64,000 bases of DNA from Trifolium pratense (Eukaryota > Streptophyta > Magnoliopsida > Fabales > Fabaceae). The stretch covers positions 2,170,001 through 2,234,000 of the forward strand of contig NC_060061.1 in the NCBI RefSeq assembly GCF_020283565.1, read 5' to 3'. A program made the translations under genes and the position numbers. Below the pieces are notes generated by a model. The model saw nothing but the letters and a program-made list of their open reading frames with translations. It searched no databases and was not told the DNA's origin. This document shows positions 22,901 to 33,981 of the stretch, in pieces (within the stretch, counting starts at the first letter, position 1; each line of letters starts with the position of its first letter).

Positions 22901-25624
22901 TCCGAATTTTAGGGGGGTTGAAACTCAAAAGACACATTGTGAGAAGAAAGGAATAGAATTATTGTTCTTTTACCATACCGCATTTACCTTAAGCTTTGAA
23001 GAGGAAATTTATTAGCTAAAACACAGTATGCTGCTTTGCGAACAGATTCACTCACATCCAAGGTACAGTCAATGATAACTTGAGAGGTTGCACTGGAAGG
23101 AGGCAGAGACAACACAATCATCTTACGAACGTCCTGCACACATTTTCAAGTTCAATAACAAGAATACCAGATCTCTGCATACACATGTAACATTAAGATG
23201 TACTAGCAATCGAACCCACTTGGGTTGGTGCATTGGTATTGGCTAGGGACCTAGGAGTGTGCTCCTCTTGAGGTCTGAGGTTCGATTCTCTCTGGTGCCA
23301 ATTTGAGTGGGCTAATTTAGCTTCTTCAAAAAAAGATGTACTAGCAATCCTAAATTGTTCCACACAGATATTCCAATTCCAATATTTGCAACACATGATT
23401 CAAGACTCCGTAACAAGGTTAATTAATAGGTCAGGTCTAAAACAGTGAGATTAAGCTATGTAGTCAATGGTGAACAGAGAAGCATAACAGCAGACCCCTG
23501 AAACACTAGAGCTGTATGGCATGTAACAGTATGACTGCTATGATGAAGATTAGAGAAATAATACAAGAAATGTATTTATACTAAAAAATAAGGGAATTTG
23601 CAAAACAATAAATACATATTCATAACTAATAATTAAAGGTCATCGCTATCGATATTCAAAGCCCCTAGTAAGCTTTAGCCACCAAGACTTCAAATAACTC
23701 ATCTAAGCACTTAAAACAAAGGCAAGTTATTCCTTTATGGAATCATTATCTCCAATATGATGATGGCTGCTAGAAAGTCACAGAAAGGGGCCACTGGAAG
23801 GTTGCAAAAAGGACCGTGGAAAGGTGCACATGGTGAGGAGAGGAGATGAAGTTGATACAAAGTAGAAAAATGACAAGACAGGACAGCTAGTTTCATAGTC
23901 ATTTAGAAATCTACGGTGAAATGACCAAAAGTTCAAACACAAGAAGAGGGGATAACTATAAAGTCAAGTGCAAAATACTGCTATTCTAAGGTGAAATGAC
24001 TAGATGTCGCAAACTTTGTAATTTTATAGGAGTTTCGCTGTAGCAGCTCTTATTGATCAACAGTGAAATAGGGCTTCGCATTCGGGCATAAGGGCAGCTA
24101 CCACTACAGTCATTATTGTCTATAGAATACAGAGTTTCAGCACGGCACACGCTGTATTTTTATTTTCGACACAGCATACTAGTATATGGTTTTAGTAAAA
24201 ATTGTGTATATCCTTTGGCCAGATCTTAAAAGCAATCTGATATTAAAATTTCAAGTAGCCAAATAACCATAAGAGGCAGAAGAAATTACTATGTTACAGT
24301 GCAAAGACATGCTAGTATAAGAAATTAACGGCCAACAATTGTAACCACAAACAGCACGATTGACACAGACATCGGGGAAAGCTAAAAAGGAAAATAATTC
24401 CATTGATTCAATTGCGAAACTCACCGCATTTTGTTCCAAAGGAAGCGTCTCCAGGAATAAATCAAGGATGTCAATGTTTGAAGAGTCATTCACGAAACGC
24501 GAAAGTGCCCTAACCGCAAAAGTACGCACCACATGGATCTTGTCCCGTACCCTAACCTTCATACATTCTATCACCTCATCCCATAGGTCATTGCTCACTT
24601 CTGCATCATCTGGCAACCTCAATATTATCTGCAAAATCAACCAATTTAAATCAAATCATAACCAAAATAAATGAGTAAATAAAATTAGCAAATAGGCTAC
24701 TCTATCATACTTAATTTCTTTCAAATTTCAACAATTAATAACCACATTAAATGAATAAAGTAACTGTAGTTCTAATTTCTGCACTACACTCAAATCTATG
24801 TGCAATTGCTACACCATGAATTCGCATTTCATACCGATTGCATGTTTGGGTTCACTCTTGCGAGAGCCATTAATGATTCAAAAGACTTAAATTTGATTTT
24901 GTTATGTTCGTATTTCTCGATAAAGATCGATTTTGCTTTTAGAATTTATTCTAACTTTTTTTTAATCAACAATTTTTTTTTGGTCAAGTTTCAATCAAGA
25001 ATTTATTCCAACTTAAAACTAGTACTTGTAGTTTATCTCGAACCGAATATTTTCATTTAAATTTAAATTTATTGTTCAACTCAGTTTCATATAAACGTAA
25101 CTAAATATAAATCATTTTACCTCAAACTCATTTTTAACTAAAAATTCTAAAATCAATTTTCATATGTAAAACCTAACACAGTAAAACCTAACACACAAAA
25201 AAACAGAAAAATTAAAGTTCATAAAGTTGAATTTATCTCAATTCATTACCTCAGAAACGATCTGGCAGGCTCTGAATCTAACAGTTTTATCAGCCGCCGA
25301 CGCGGCAACAAGGAGAAAATGAAGAAAATGGTCGAGAAACTCGTCGCAAACTTCGGCATCAGCAGGATTACGAGCGGCAGTGAAAGAGGAGACGAAGGAA
25401 ACAACACGGTCAGCAGAGGAAAGGCGTCTTTGGTAGTTGAAGAGAGGGATTAGGGATTTGGAGAAAGCGGAGAAGAATTGCGACGGTGAAGAGGATTTGG
25501 ATCGGAGGAGTGATAGTTCCTTGAGTTTTCGGTTGTGTGTAGCGTATGAGATTCGAACTTCGTCGAGAATTGCGGCAATTTTGTGAGATAATTGGTTTTC
25601 TTGGTCGGAGTTGGGTTCCTCCAT
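16930..25624 (-). CDS. CAP-G: Condensin complex subunit 3 (CAP-G), 12 exons
   Basis: Coding exons, in transcription order, are 25250-25624, 24425-24628, 22988-23133, 22118-22386, 21289-21386, 20359-20506, 19841-20280, 18785-19305, 18643-18703, 18248-18526, 17481-17742 and 16930-17276. They sum to 3150 bases, giving 1049 residues plus stop, the usual plant CAP-G length. Every junction keeps phase. All donors are GT except the one after exon 9, which is GC. CAP-G is the HEAT-repeat, non-SMC subunit of condensin I, which binds the kleisin CAP-H and DNA to compact mitotic chromosomes. Recognisable segments are SEIILRLPDDAEVSNDLWDE (residues 124-143), FPLQSLSIKLRTIILRRGL, the FACRQLLLLGAMFDFSD region after residue 414, NHKRCILKAFIPVMRSMWPG near 752 and an acidic Glu-rich tail after about 1020. 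The start is the first ATG of exon 1. Introns 2 and 5 carry a SINE and a MULE-type MITE. Family and length are solid; exon ends are by eye. Confidence 0.93.
18527..18642 (-). other. GC-AG intron (intron 9 of CAP-G)
   Basis: Exon 9 ends CACAAG, followed by GCAAGC. The next exon starts AGGTGTATATTG after a TTAAATACAG acceptor. Joining there gives NHKRCILKAF, which fits the conserved plant sequence. The nearest downstream GT in phase would add five residues (ASTAD). AAG/GCAAG matches the known GC-donor consensus. Confidence 0.75.
20773..21082. mobile_element. MULE-type foldback MITE in CAP-G intron 5
   Basis: GGCAAAATTACATCTTTAGT at the left is mirrored by AAAAATGTAACTTTGCC at the right. Inner arms also pair (CAAGCTTCAAAT with ATTTGAAGCTTG). 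TAAATTAAA at 20764-20772 and 21083-21091 is a perfect 9-bp target duplication. Confidence 0.82.
23212..23332 (+). mobile_element. SINE with 17-bp target duplication in CAP-G intron 2
   Basis: TGGGTTGGTGCATTGGT (box A region) and AGGTTCGATTCTC (box B region) are followed by a short A-tail. AAGATGTACTAGCAATC occurs at 23195-23211 and again at 23333-23349. The 5' half is related to the SINE at 44159-44371. It lies antisense to CAP-G. Confidence 0.88.
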
Positions 25625-25638
25625 TGATGGCGGTGAGG

Positions 25639-25733
25639 TTAACGGCGAAGATGAAGTGTGAGAGTGCTAAAAAGTGATTTTGACTTTTGAGTCTCAAACG
25701 TGATTTTTTTGAGTTTTGAATTTGAGCGGGAGG
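25639..25733 (-). promoter_or_regulatory. Candidate cell-cycle motifs upstream of CAP-G
   Basis: On the gene strand TCCCGC (25726-25731) lies about 105 bases before the ATG and resembles an E2F core. AACGG on the opposite strand (25641-25645) is the core of mitosis-specific activator elements bound by three-repeat MYB proteins. These short matches make biological sense for a mitotic gene but could be chance. Confidence 0.3.
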
Positions 25734-25825
25734 TTTTTTAGATTGTTTTGGGCTTAAATATATGGGCTGTACCATCTGAATGGTCCATCAATGCTTCAGG
25801 TTCTCGTTAAATTTGATTTAGAAGA

Positions 25826-26570
25826 AATGATGTTATCTCTCCCGACCCTAGGGTTTCTTTTATACCCCCTAAAATTTCATTTTGCCCCTCGTATTTTGAA
25901 AATATTTGGCCAACTTATTTCGGTTTCTAGAAACCGAAATTTTTAAACATGCAAAAAAATTTCGGTTTATATAAACTGAAATAACATAAATGTTAAGAAA
26001 AGAATAAAGATTTATGTGAAAATTCGTGTAGAGCTACCTGTGATAAATTTAGCATATCTCTCTAAATATAAGGCGTATGCTAATGATTTTTAATCTAGTG
26101 TAAAGAAGACAAAATTTACTACACGATTTACACCGGAATTGTTAAATTTCATTAAGTATAGTATGAGAAAATCTACCTACAAGTTTGAGAAAAGTTTCTG
26201 CTTTGTTTCTGTACTAGTATCCATTATTTGGTCAAACTGAACCAATTGGATAGTTAACCCTCAAAATAAAAATTATATTTGTAATCTTGACACCCTAAGC
26301 TTTCCAACTAGTGGTCGTTTACTCAAATCGGACATCGTTTAGTATTTCAAATAAATTGTGGAAGTTGAGGGTCTGATGCTGAATTTATGCAGGAAATCTG
26401 GAAAAAAAATTGGAACACAAAATTTCGGTTTTTATTAACCGAATTTTTATGAGCATGACAAAAATTTGGTTCGTACAAACTGAAGTACCCCCCAAGGAGA
26501 AAAACGGAAATTCAAGAGGTAGGAAAGAAAGACGGGGGGTCGGGGGAGAAAACATCAGGAGAAATTCTCT
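25826..26570. mobile_element. Putative foldback element upstream of CAP-G
   Basis: GATGTTATCTCTCCCGACCC near 25831 is mirrored by GGGTCGGGGGAGAAAACATC near 26537. The interior has several short inverted repeats such as TTTCGGTTTCTAGAAACC and TTTCGGTTTATATAAACTG. No target duplication was identified. It begins about 200 bases upstream of the CAP-G start codon, so it may border or include promoter sequence. Confidence 0.5.
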
Positions 26571-26827
26571 TTATTAGTAGCATTTTTTGGCTAACGTATT
26601 ATTAGAAAAAAAGTTGTCAATGTCGTTTGAATTTTGATGGTGATTAATATTAATTTCATATAACTTATAAGACTATTATAAGACTATGTACAATGGTTGA
26701 AATTTTCAACACCCACCTTTTTCACTTCTTAGTTTTACACTCCATATCATATTTTTTCTCTTCCATCTAATAATTCAACACATATTCAACTTTTACTTAC
26801 TACAATAGTTTTGTTTAAGAGTTTAGT

Positions 26828-27140
26828 GACGGTGTAAAATAATTTTACACGGATATTCAATAAGAAACCATCAATCTTCCATATCATATGAAGAAAGTGG
26901 GGTGAAGTGCGGTGACAACCATGACAATGTGAAATAAAAGTGGTGGGTAGGATGTTGAATTTTATTCAACAAAGAGAAAATGGAATATGCACTGACAGTG
27001 TAAAATAATTTTACAAAATAATTTTACACCGTCAACCAATGACAACCATATATTCCGCCACGTCACCCCACTTTCTTCATATGACATGGAAGATTGGTGG
27101 TTTCTTATTGAATGTCTGTGTAAAATTATTTTACACCGTC
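26828..27140. mobile_element. Foldback MITE
   Basis: GACGGTGTAAAATAATTTTA at the left is mirrored by TTATTTTACACCGTC at the right. Both arms continue for about 80 bases: AAGAAACCATCAATCTTCCA pairs with GGAAGATTGGTGGTTTCTT, and AAGAAAGTGGGGTGA with TCACCCCACTTTCTT. It lies in a larger region (26690-27700) with TTGAAAA and TTCAACA-rich ends that may be an older host element. Confidence 0.75.
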
Positions 27141-27861
27141 AATGCATCTCCATTAAACTCATATTAATAATAATTATCGATTGAAATTAAATTAAAACAA
27201 TTAAGAGTTAAATAATTAATTTATTTTTTTCCTAATTTAATATTTTACTCGAATTTATTTTTTTAATTTTATATTTTTAATTAGCAAGAGTTATTGTTGG
27301 GATCCATTTAACTAAAAAGATGTTTAGAGCTACAAACAAGAGTTTATTAAAGGCTAAATAGAAAAATTTGTTTTTTTTTTGTGTCCAAATCAAATGAACC
27401 AAGTCTCTATTTATAGACAAAAAAAATGATGAATTTTGGTGAAAAAAAAATTATAAAAAAAATTTAATTTACTATGAAATAATTGACCCCAAATTATTAT
27501 GATGAGATAAAAATCTAAAAATCACAGCAACCAATAAGATGTTGTCAAGTGTAGGAAGAGGACTCACTCCCTCCCCCACCCACTTATGATTTCAACGGTT
27601 GAAAACATTCAACCCAATTTTATCCACATCATTTTCAACTACCAATTCAACACCTCATTGGAATGATTTAATAGTTGAAAACTTTTTTCAACACCTCCAC
27701 CTTAATAAGCCTAAGAAGTTTTTTGGGTGCATAAGATATTTTTTGGTAACAACTTGGCTACCCATTTCATGAAAATGGGTAATGAGCCCATCCTAAATGT
27801 TTTAGATATAGTGGTTGAAAAAACATCACTATAATATAATTAAAATATAGTTTAATTGTTG

Positions 27862-28017
27862 TGCAATGTCAGTGTAAAGATTCTTTATACATGCATCCAA
27901 CGATGTGTTGGCACGTCATTTAATGAACGTGACACATCATGTGTTTTTAAATACCATATATAATGTGTTGGTATATTATTGGACGCATGTGTAAAATAAT
28001 TTTACATTGGCAGTGCA
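27862..28017. mobile_element. Small MITE related in termini to the preceding one
   Basis: TGCAATGTCAGTGTAAAGA is mirrored by TTTTACATTGGCAGTGCA. Inner arms CAACGATGTGTTGGCACGTC and GACACATCATGTG are partly complementary. Confidence 0.55.
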
Positions 28018-28085
28018 TATAAATTAAATTCTTTAAAATATGGATAGTTTTCAATTGTGACAATATAACTTTTAATAATTGTAGA

Positions 28086-28380
28086 TTGACCTCATATTAT
28101 AATTCACAGTATATGTCGTTCTATTCCATCTTCTTACTTCCACCTTCTTCTTCCATCTTCTTCTGCGACGGCGAAGACCACCGCCACCACATTTTACAAA
28201 TTTTCTGTCATTCTATTCCATCTTCTTCTACCTTCCACCTTCTTCTTCTATCTTCTCTGACCCATGCATTTCCCTTCGTTCAGATTACAAACCATCGTTC
28301 CTTCTCTCTCTCTCCTTTCGTTGTTATTCTCTCTAATTTGATCCAAATTCAAAACCATATTTTTTATTTTTTTTTATAAA
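28086..28380 (+). repeat. TC-rich low-complexity stretch with a 50-bp internal duplication
   Basis: TTCTATTCCATCTTCTT followed by CTTCCACCTTCTTCTTC occurs twice, near 28118 and 28210. A 97-codon open frame across it is explained by the pyrimidine bias and is not called as a gene. It may derive from a leader sequence. Confidence 0.45.
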
Positions 28381-28672
28381 CCAAAACCTTATTCCTTAAT
28401 ATTAGATTCAAAATCATAAGAAGAGAACCCTAACTTTTGTTTACCCCAAATTTCATAACATGAAGAAAACCCGCCTTTACAAATTTAGTTTGTAACAAAA
28501 AAGAAGACAATTTATTCTTCTCTTATATAGTCACCGTGTAATTTTGTAGAGGTTGGAAAATTTCCATTGAATTATGAATCGATCTATTATTAGATACTTT
28601 GTTATTGAAATGAGTTATTGTTGATTTGTTGTTGTTAGAAACATTGAATTTAATTGAGAATATTGTTAATTG

Positions 28673-29960
28673 ATTGTCAAAGGTGTTGGAGCAAGGTTGA
28701 ACCGTTTACCGTCGATTTGTATTGGTGATATGGTTATGGCTACTGTCAAGAAGGGAAAGTTGAACTCAAGAAGAAGGTTTTGTCGACGGTGATTCACTAC
28801 AAGAAAACATGACATTATTGAGGGCCAAAAGCCTCCAATGAAGGCTAAAATCAGTCAATAATGCATGCATTATTGGCGGCCATGGACCCTCAATAAAACC
28901 TTCGCCAGTAATGATTTTTGGCGGCCCAGGACCCTCAATAAAATTATTGGCGGCCTAAGACCTTCAATATTGGTTGGTCAGCATATCATACATTATTAGC
29001 GGCCTGCAGCCCTCAATAAATACTTTTTAAAATAAAAAAAAATTAATTAAGATAAACATAGTTCAGAATACAACATAAACAGACCTCTCCCAAACACTTA
29101 CAAAGAAAAAAAAAAGACTGAGAATAACAACCGAAAGTCACATGTCCTCTCCAAGCACAAGTCAGCTGCTTTCCATGATTAACGCAGTAAACATAGTCGA
29201 GGTTTTGCTTGCCATTCGTAGAAAAGACAGTGAGAAGAGCTTAGTCCTTAACTACCATTTTAGTGTGACTGAAAAGTTTGAGTTAGAGGAAAAAGTTAGT
29301 AGCTTGTTGTAGAGAATTGAAAATAGAGAAGCTTTTGTGAAGACACTATGGTGATTAGAGTTATGGTTTGGTTAAAGTTTGGATTTTTATATGGTTGGAT
29401 AAATGAGTCAATGGTTTGGTTGAGAGGATGAGGAATGAGAGAGAGTGAGGAAGTGAGATAATTGAGGGTGAGGTGAGAGAGATAGAAGTAGAAAGTGGAA
29501 ACACGTCATATTCTGTCAACAACTTGACATTTTTTTAAAAAATTTATTGGCGGCCCCAAGCCTACAATAACTTTTATATATATATTTTTTAAAAGGACAA
29601 TAGTTATTGGCGGCCCCCGGCCTCCAATAATGTTTATTTTATTTGTTTTTTTTTATAAAACAAATTTTGTGCATTATTGAGGGCTTTTAGCCCTGCCCTC
29701 AATATGTCCCCAATACATTATTGAGGTCTTCTAGCCCTCACAAAATTTGGTCAATAATTTCATGTTTTCTTGTAGTGATTGTCCGTCAGCGTAACCAATG
29801 GCGCTGAATCGATGGAATTTTCATCCACTTTGAAGGCAATGCTAGTGTTATCGTGAATTCCAAAGGTTAAATGAAAGGTTCTGCTATTACTGGTCAAATT
29901 GGAAAGGTGTGTGCTGATATGTGGTCTAAAATTGCAAGTGTTGCTAACGTCATTGTTTAA
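28673..29960 (+). pseudogene. Ribosomal protein uL14 (RPL23) pseudogene, split by a CACTA element
   Basis: Before the insertion the frame reads [20 protein letters not shown] then VMATVKKGK. After it, VIVRQRNQWR is followed by an in-frame stop, then IDGIFIHFEGNASVIVNSKG, another stop, then MKGSAITGQIGKVCADMW and SKIASVANVIV with a stop. This is the C-terminal two thirds of large-subunit protein uL14, which in a working copy binds rRNA on the 60S surface. The N-terminal third is absent, KKVLP has become a frameshifted RRRF stretch, and two stops interrupt the rest. I saw no introns within the matched part, so a retrocopy is possible. Confidence 0.85.
28795..29777. mobile_element. Non-autonomous CACTA (Spm-like) element
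   Basis: CACTACAAGAAAACATGA at the left is mirrored by TCATGTTTTCTTGTAGTG at the right. ATT on both sides (28792-28794 and 29778-29780) is the 3-bp target duplication. Subterminal repeats of the form TTATTGGCGGCC occur at least three times near the left end and twice in the right half. The 983-bp element has no transposase. Confidence 0.9.
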
Positions 29961-30169
29961 GTTGAATTTCTAGTATTCATAAGTATTTTGTTTTTGTTCT
30001 TTGGTGTTGTCTTTGATTTTGTTTTAGGTTGAATCTTTTCCTATGAGTCGGTGACTTATGGTTTACAAGTTCTTAATTTCTATTTATGAAAAATATTTTG
30101 AAGAAAAAAAATGTTGTCTTTTATATAGTTTCCTCATCATATAAAAATTTAGAGTTAGATTCAAAGAAA

Positions 30170-30420
30170 TGTCCTTCAAGCTGCCGAAGGTTCTACTGTT
30201 TGTGTTCATTGCCTAAGGACGGAGGAATCTTCGATGCATCTATGTCTTTTCCGTGATTTTGCATCGGAAGTATGGAAAGCTATCTTTCGTTGGCTTGGTG
30301 TTATTATTATTATTATTATTTCGTCGAATTTGTTTCTGCTGTTTCAGTGTTTATCTGGTATTGTAGTTAATAAGAAAATGAAAAAAAGATTGTGGTTGAT
30401 TTGTATCAATAACACCAATC
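30170..30420 (+). mobile_element. LINE fragment, zinc-binding domain
   Basis: VCVHCLRTEESSMHLCLF, then ASEVWKAIFRWLGV, match the zinc-binding region of plant L1 reverse transcriptases. An ATT microsatellite near 30301 interrupts it. The open frame that continues to 30689 loses similarity and is probably non-coding. Confidence 0.6.
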
Positions 30421-30699
30421 ATGATTCACATTGGATTTGTATCAGTGTTTTTTGCTGCTGTAATATCGCGCTGGTGCAGGTTTCTTTTGATTTTTCTGAT
30501 GTATTTAGACATGTCCTGTGTTTGTTTATGTGCGGGAATGGGACTATTGTTCTGTTTGTGATTTTTTTTCTTAGGTTGGTTTGTAGCAATGTATTAGTAC
30601 TTGGGGTTGTTGTTGTTTTGTTGCTGGTTTTCTATTTAGAGATGTATGTTGGACATCTTTTTGGACATGGACTACCTGTTTGGAAGTAGGATTTTGTTG

Positions 30700-31380
30700 C
30701 TATTTATTGAAATATGTTTGCTATTTTACTTGCTTCAATCTCATCTTGGTAAATTGATTACTGATGAACATTTTTCCTGAGTAATTACTTTGATACTGAC
30801 AGACTAAAGATGAATTGGGTTAATTGTTGTCCCTCGAGCATCTTTACAAGGTTAAAGAAAGCATTTTGTTTCATTGGCATAGCTGGTGCATGCACGAGCA
30901 AGTTCCCGTAAAGTTGTGCACAACTTGATAATATTGATTAATACAATGATGTCATTGGCATTATTTGTATGGAAACACTATGACAAAAACATAGAATTCA
31001 TTATGTGTACACCTTTGTATCTTTCCTTTCAGACTTATTAATTTTTATGGTCTGAATCATAATATGTATCTTTCCTTTTATATTTATTAATTTTTTTAGT
31101 ATTTACCCAAATCGTGAATGTGATACAAAATGTTCCTCATGCCTTATAAGTATCTAATCTTACAAAACTCAAAATATAATATTGTAACAAAAAAAGAAAC
31201 AACACATTCATGGATTGTATTATACCTTCAAATTTGCTCAAGTCATTTATGGACTATATTATATCATCAAATTTGCTTTCCAATTTCGTCACCCTTTGCA
31301 CTAAACATTGTTCATTACATAGTAGCAAAAACACAGTATATGAACAATGAACATTTTTTTTTTCTTTTACTCCTAAATGA
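30700..31380. other. Intergenic DNA, no recognised feature
   Basis: No convincing coding frame or repeat. Short duplicated phrases (ATGTATCTTTCCTTT; TTATGGA with TATTATA) occur near 31010-31260. Confidence 0.4.
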
Positions 31381-31388
31381 ACAACATT

Positions 31389-32018
31389 TTATTGACTAAA
31401 AGTAAATAAATTTAAATCAATTACCTCATGATCAGTTTTATTTGCTCCAGACAAAATGTGGTCATGTTCATCATGTTTTTCCTTTCCCTCTTTTGAAGCA
31501 TGATTAATTTCTTGGCAGCTGAGTTTCATGAAATAAACAAATGTAGTAATCATTTTTACTCACAAAATTTGAAGAGAAATAGAAGAAAATTGTGGTTTGT
31601 TTTTACCTGAAACACATCAAATCATCAAAAGATATTTTTTGCGAGTTACACTCCATTTTATGTTTATCTTCATTTACTGTTTTAAACAGCATATGATTCC
31701 ATTCACCACAATCATCGTTCTTTCTTTTTGATGTATGAGCAGTGTTTGTTTTACTGTTTTTTATTTTGAAAAGGCCAAAAAGATAAATAAATTAAACAAA
31801 ATGGAATATAAACACAAATTTTTACCACAAGCAATATCTCCCCTTGACATTAGGAATTGAATAATTGAATAAGAAACTTACTAAACAAATTTGAGTACCA
31901 ACCTGGAAGAATCCACACAGACTAAAGAGACGTAGTTACCATTACTATCCAATATATGTCGTTTGTTCCCCTTTTCGTTGGCCAGAGGTGAAGTAACAGA
32001 CACAGACTCATCTTCCAT
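31389..32018 (-). CDS. Candidate three-exon gene of unknown function
   Basis: I do not recognise this protein. Exons 31903-32018, 31607-31753 and 31389-31518 join in phase through canonical GT-AG sites. They give about 130 residues: MEDESVSVTSPLANEKG, later DSNGNYVSLVCVDSS, TSKRKNDDCGEWNHMLF, then ISFDDLMCF and a Lys/His/Glu-rich end. There is no signal peptide or membrane segment. AAACCCTAA lies about 20 bases upstream of the ATG on the plus strand; such telo-box-like motifs are common in leaders of growth-related plant genes. If the last donor (GAG/GTAATT) is used, there is a further exon I could not find; otherwise the frame ends at 31389. It could also be the surviving part of a larger gene. 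Consistent splicing is the main support. Confidence 0.4.
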
Positions 32019-32126
32019 ATTTTGTTGCTTGAAAACCCTAAACGTAATGAGTTCTTGAAGAGTTTTCTTATACCCATCTGTTTTGTTTGTTGGACAAAGG
32101 GAATTGTAAAGAATTCAAGTAATTTG

Positions 32127-32656
32127 CGGCTACATTAATGAGGTTGTGAGTTTCAATTGAAAGATGAAGAGTCGTTTTGTACTAACACTCGAGGAATTTG
32201 CGGGTACATTAACGAGGTTACGAGTTTCAATTTCAATAGAAAGAGGAAGAGTCTTTTTTTTTACATTATATACTGACTTTCTTGTTAGTTTTTTTATTTA
32301 TTTTTAAAGGCTGTTAATTTTTATTTATATAAAAAATACATTATTTGCTTACAAAAAAACCACATTATTTGTTTTGCTATATATTTTTTTTACTAACAAG
32401 TTTTGCACCTCAGTTGCATTTAAATTAACAGACACAACAAAAATTAGGAAAGAAGTTATGCACCTATATATTTTTTTATTTATTTTTAAAGGCTGATAGT
32501 TTTTATTTATGTAAAAATATATTATTTGCTTACAAAAAAAAAACGTTATTTGTTTTTTGGCTTTTTGCTATATATTTTTTTTACTAACAAGTTTTGCACA
32601 TCAGTTGCATTTAAATTAACAGACACAATAAAAATTAGGAAAGAAGTTATGCACCT
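32127..32656. repeat. Two local tandem duplications
   Basis: ATTTGCGGCTACATTAATGA near 32127 recurs, diverged, near 32197 as ATTTGCGGGTACATTAACGA, a duplication of about 70 bases. Next, a block of about 180 bases starting TTTATTTATTTTTAAAGGCT near 32290 and ending GGAAAGAAGTTATGCACCT recurs from about 32474 to 32656. Both lie just upstream of the candidate gene at 31389-32018. Confidence 0.75.
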
Positions 32657-33049
32657 CATTCACAAATTACTTAATAATAAACATCCTCCAACAGGAACAA
32701 CTACTATAACAAATCAAAAGTTTTCTATTAAAGTAATTCATGATGGTAGGAATCAAACTTTTCTTTGAAGCTCACTAAATTCAAACTTTAAAAATCACAA
32801 TTTCATCCCTTGACAAACATTCTTTTCCAAGCATATCATATTAGAATAAAAAATAAATGCCAAAATAAATGTTAACTAGAAATTGTATCAAATTCTAAAG
32901 TATAAGCAATAACTATACAGAGAAAATGTGCAGTCACAAAAGGTGAAAAATGTACCATGATAACAAAAGATGCAGGATGTGACATCATCATTAACTAATC
33001 AACGTCCAACCATACTTTTTAAGTTGAAGTAGACTAAACACCTCTCTTG

Positions 33050-33967
33050 GAAACCATTTTTGCCGAACGTTCGACCTCTTCCAACGCACCTAAAAACTGA
33101 TGTGAAAAAAGAATTTATAAGAACTCTTCTTTTTCCTTACGTACGCAATTAAATTATGAGTGTTGTGTTTACCCACCGGTGTATAATGAGGAAAACTACG
33201 TCTTCCAGGATACATAGCAATATTTGAATGTGATGGGAAGTTGACTGCCGGTGGAAATTGGGGAAATATTGGAACAGTTTGAATTGGAACACCGTTGGCA
33301 CCGGTAAAATAATTTGGAACATACGTCGAACCATGGTTCCGTGTTACATTTTATCCTTCCATTTTAACAGGTGATTTGTTATATACAGGACCGTGATCCT
33401 GAACAGTCTGAAACAAATAACAACAGCATAAATAGCTTGTCAGACACTAACTTTTACAATGATAACTTTTTATAACTATGAGAAACTACTTACATTTTCA
33501 AACCTTGTGTGTATGTTTGCATCTGGCATGTTTACATTAGGTTGACCAATCTCTTCATTTTCAATCTAGTGAAGTATTATAAAAATTGTCAACCACTTGT
33601 TCAATTTCAACAAGATGTACAAAATATATCCACTTACCTATTTTTTTGTGTTCGTTTATTGATATTTTCTTGCTTTGAATGAGTAACATCAACGACTTTT
33701 CTCTTATGCTTACTGCCACAATTCTTATCAACACCGTGAAAACAAATTATAATTATATTTAATAAAGGACACAAACATTTACAAATAAAAACACATAAAA
33801 CATGATGAAAACATGCCTCTTCATCTTCTTCATGTAGAGCATCACGATCAACTAGCTAGTACTGGACAGTTTCGTTTCCTATGAATAAGACCGTTACAAT
33901 GAAAACATTGACTCTTCTTCTTGGATGGTTTCTTCTTACGAGGGGCACCTTTGGCATTGGCTCGTCG
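33050..33967 (-). pseudogene. Remnant of a zinc-knuckle protein gene, possibly FAR1/MULE-like
   Basis: On the minus strand near 33960 a frame reads ANAKGAPRKKKPSKKKS, then QCFHCNGLIHRKRNCP, a CX2CX4HX4C zinc knuckle preceded by a basic stretch. This arrangement is seen at the C-terminus of FAR1-related and MULE transposase proteins. Downstream blocks SKHKRKVVDVTHSKQEN, IGQPNVNMPDANIHTRFEN and a Pro-rich VPIQTVPIFPQFPPAVNFP segment look like further exons. Stops occur within and between blocks, and the upstream catalytic part is missing, cut off at the hAT end at 33982. Identity beyond the zinc knuckle is uncertain. Confidence 0.4.
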
Positions 33968-33981
33968 GGATTACTAATAAC

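Noticed and set aside
23193..23396. 67-codon minus-strand frame (with HQRESNLRPQEEHT)
   Set aside because: It is the antisense translation of a SINE in a CAP-G intron, a common source of spurious protein annotations.
28086..28379. 97-codon frame as a small secreted-protein gene
   Set aside because: It lies in TC-rich low-complexity DNA with an internal duplication; Ser/Phe/Leu bias follows from composition.
30420..30689. Membrane protein gene (LFVIFFLRLVCSNVLVLGVV-like)
   Set aside because: T-rich continuation of a LINE fragment; no start context, family similarity or splice support.
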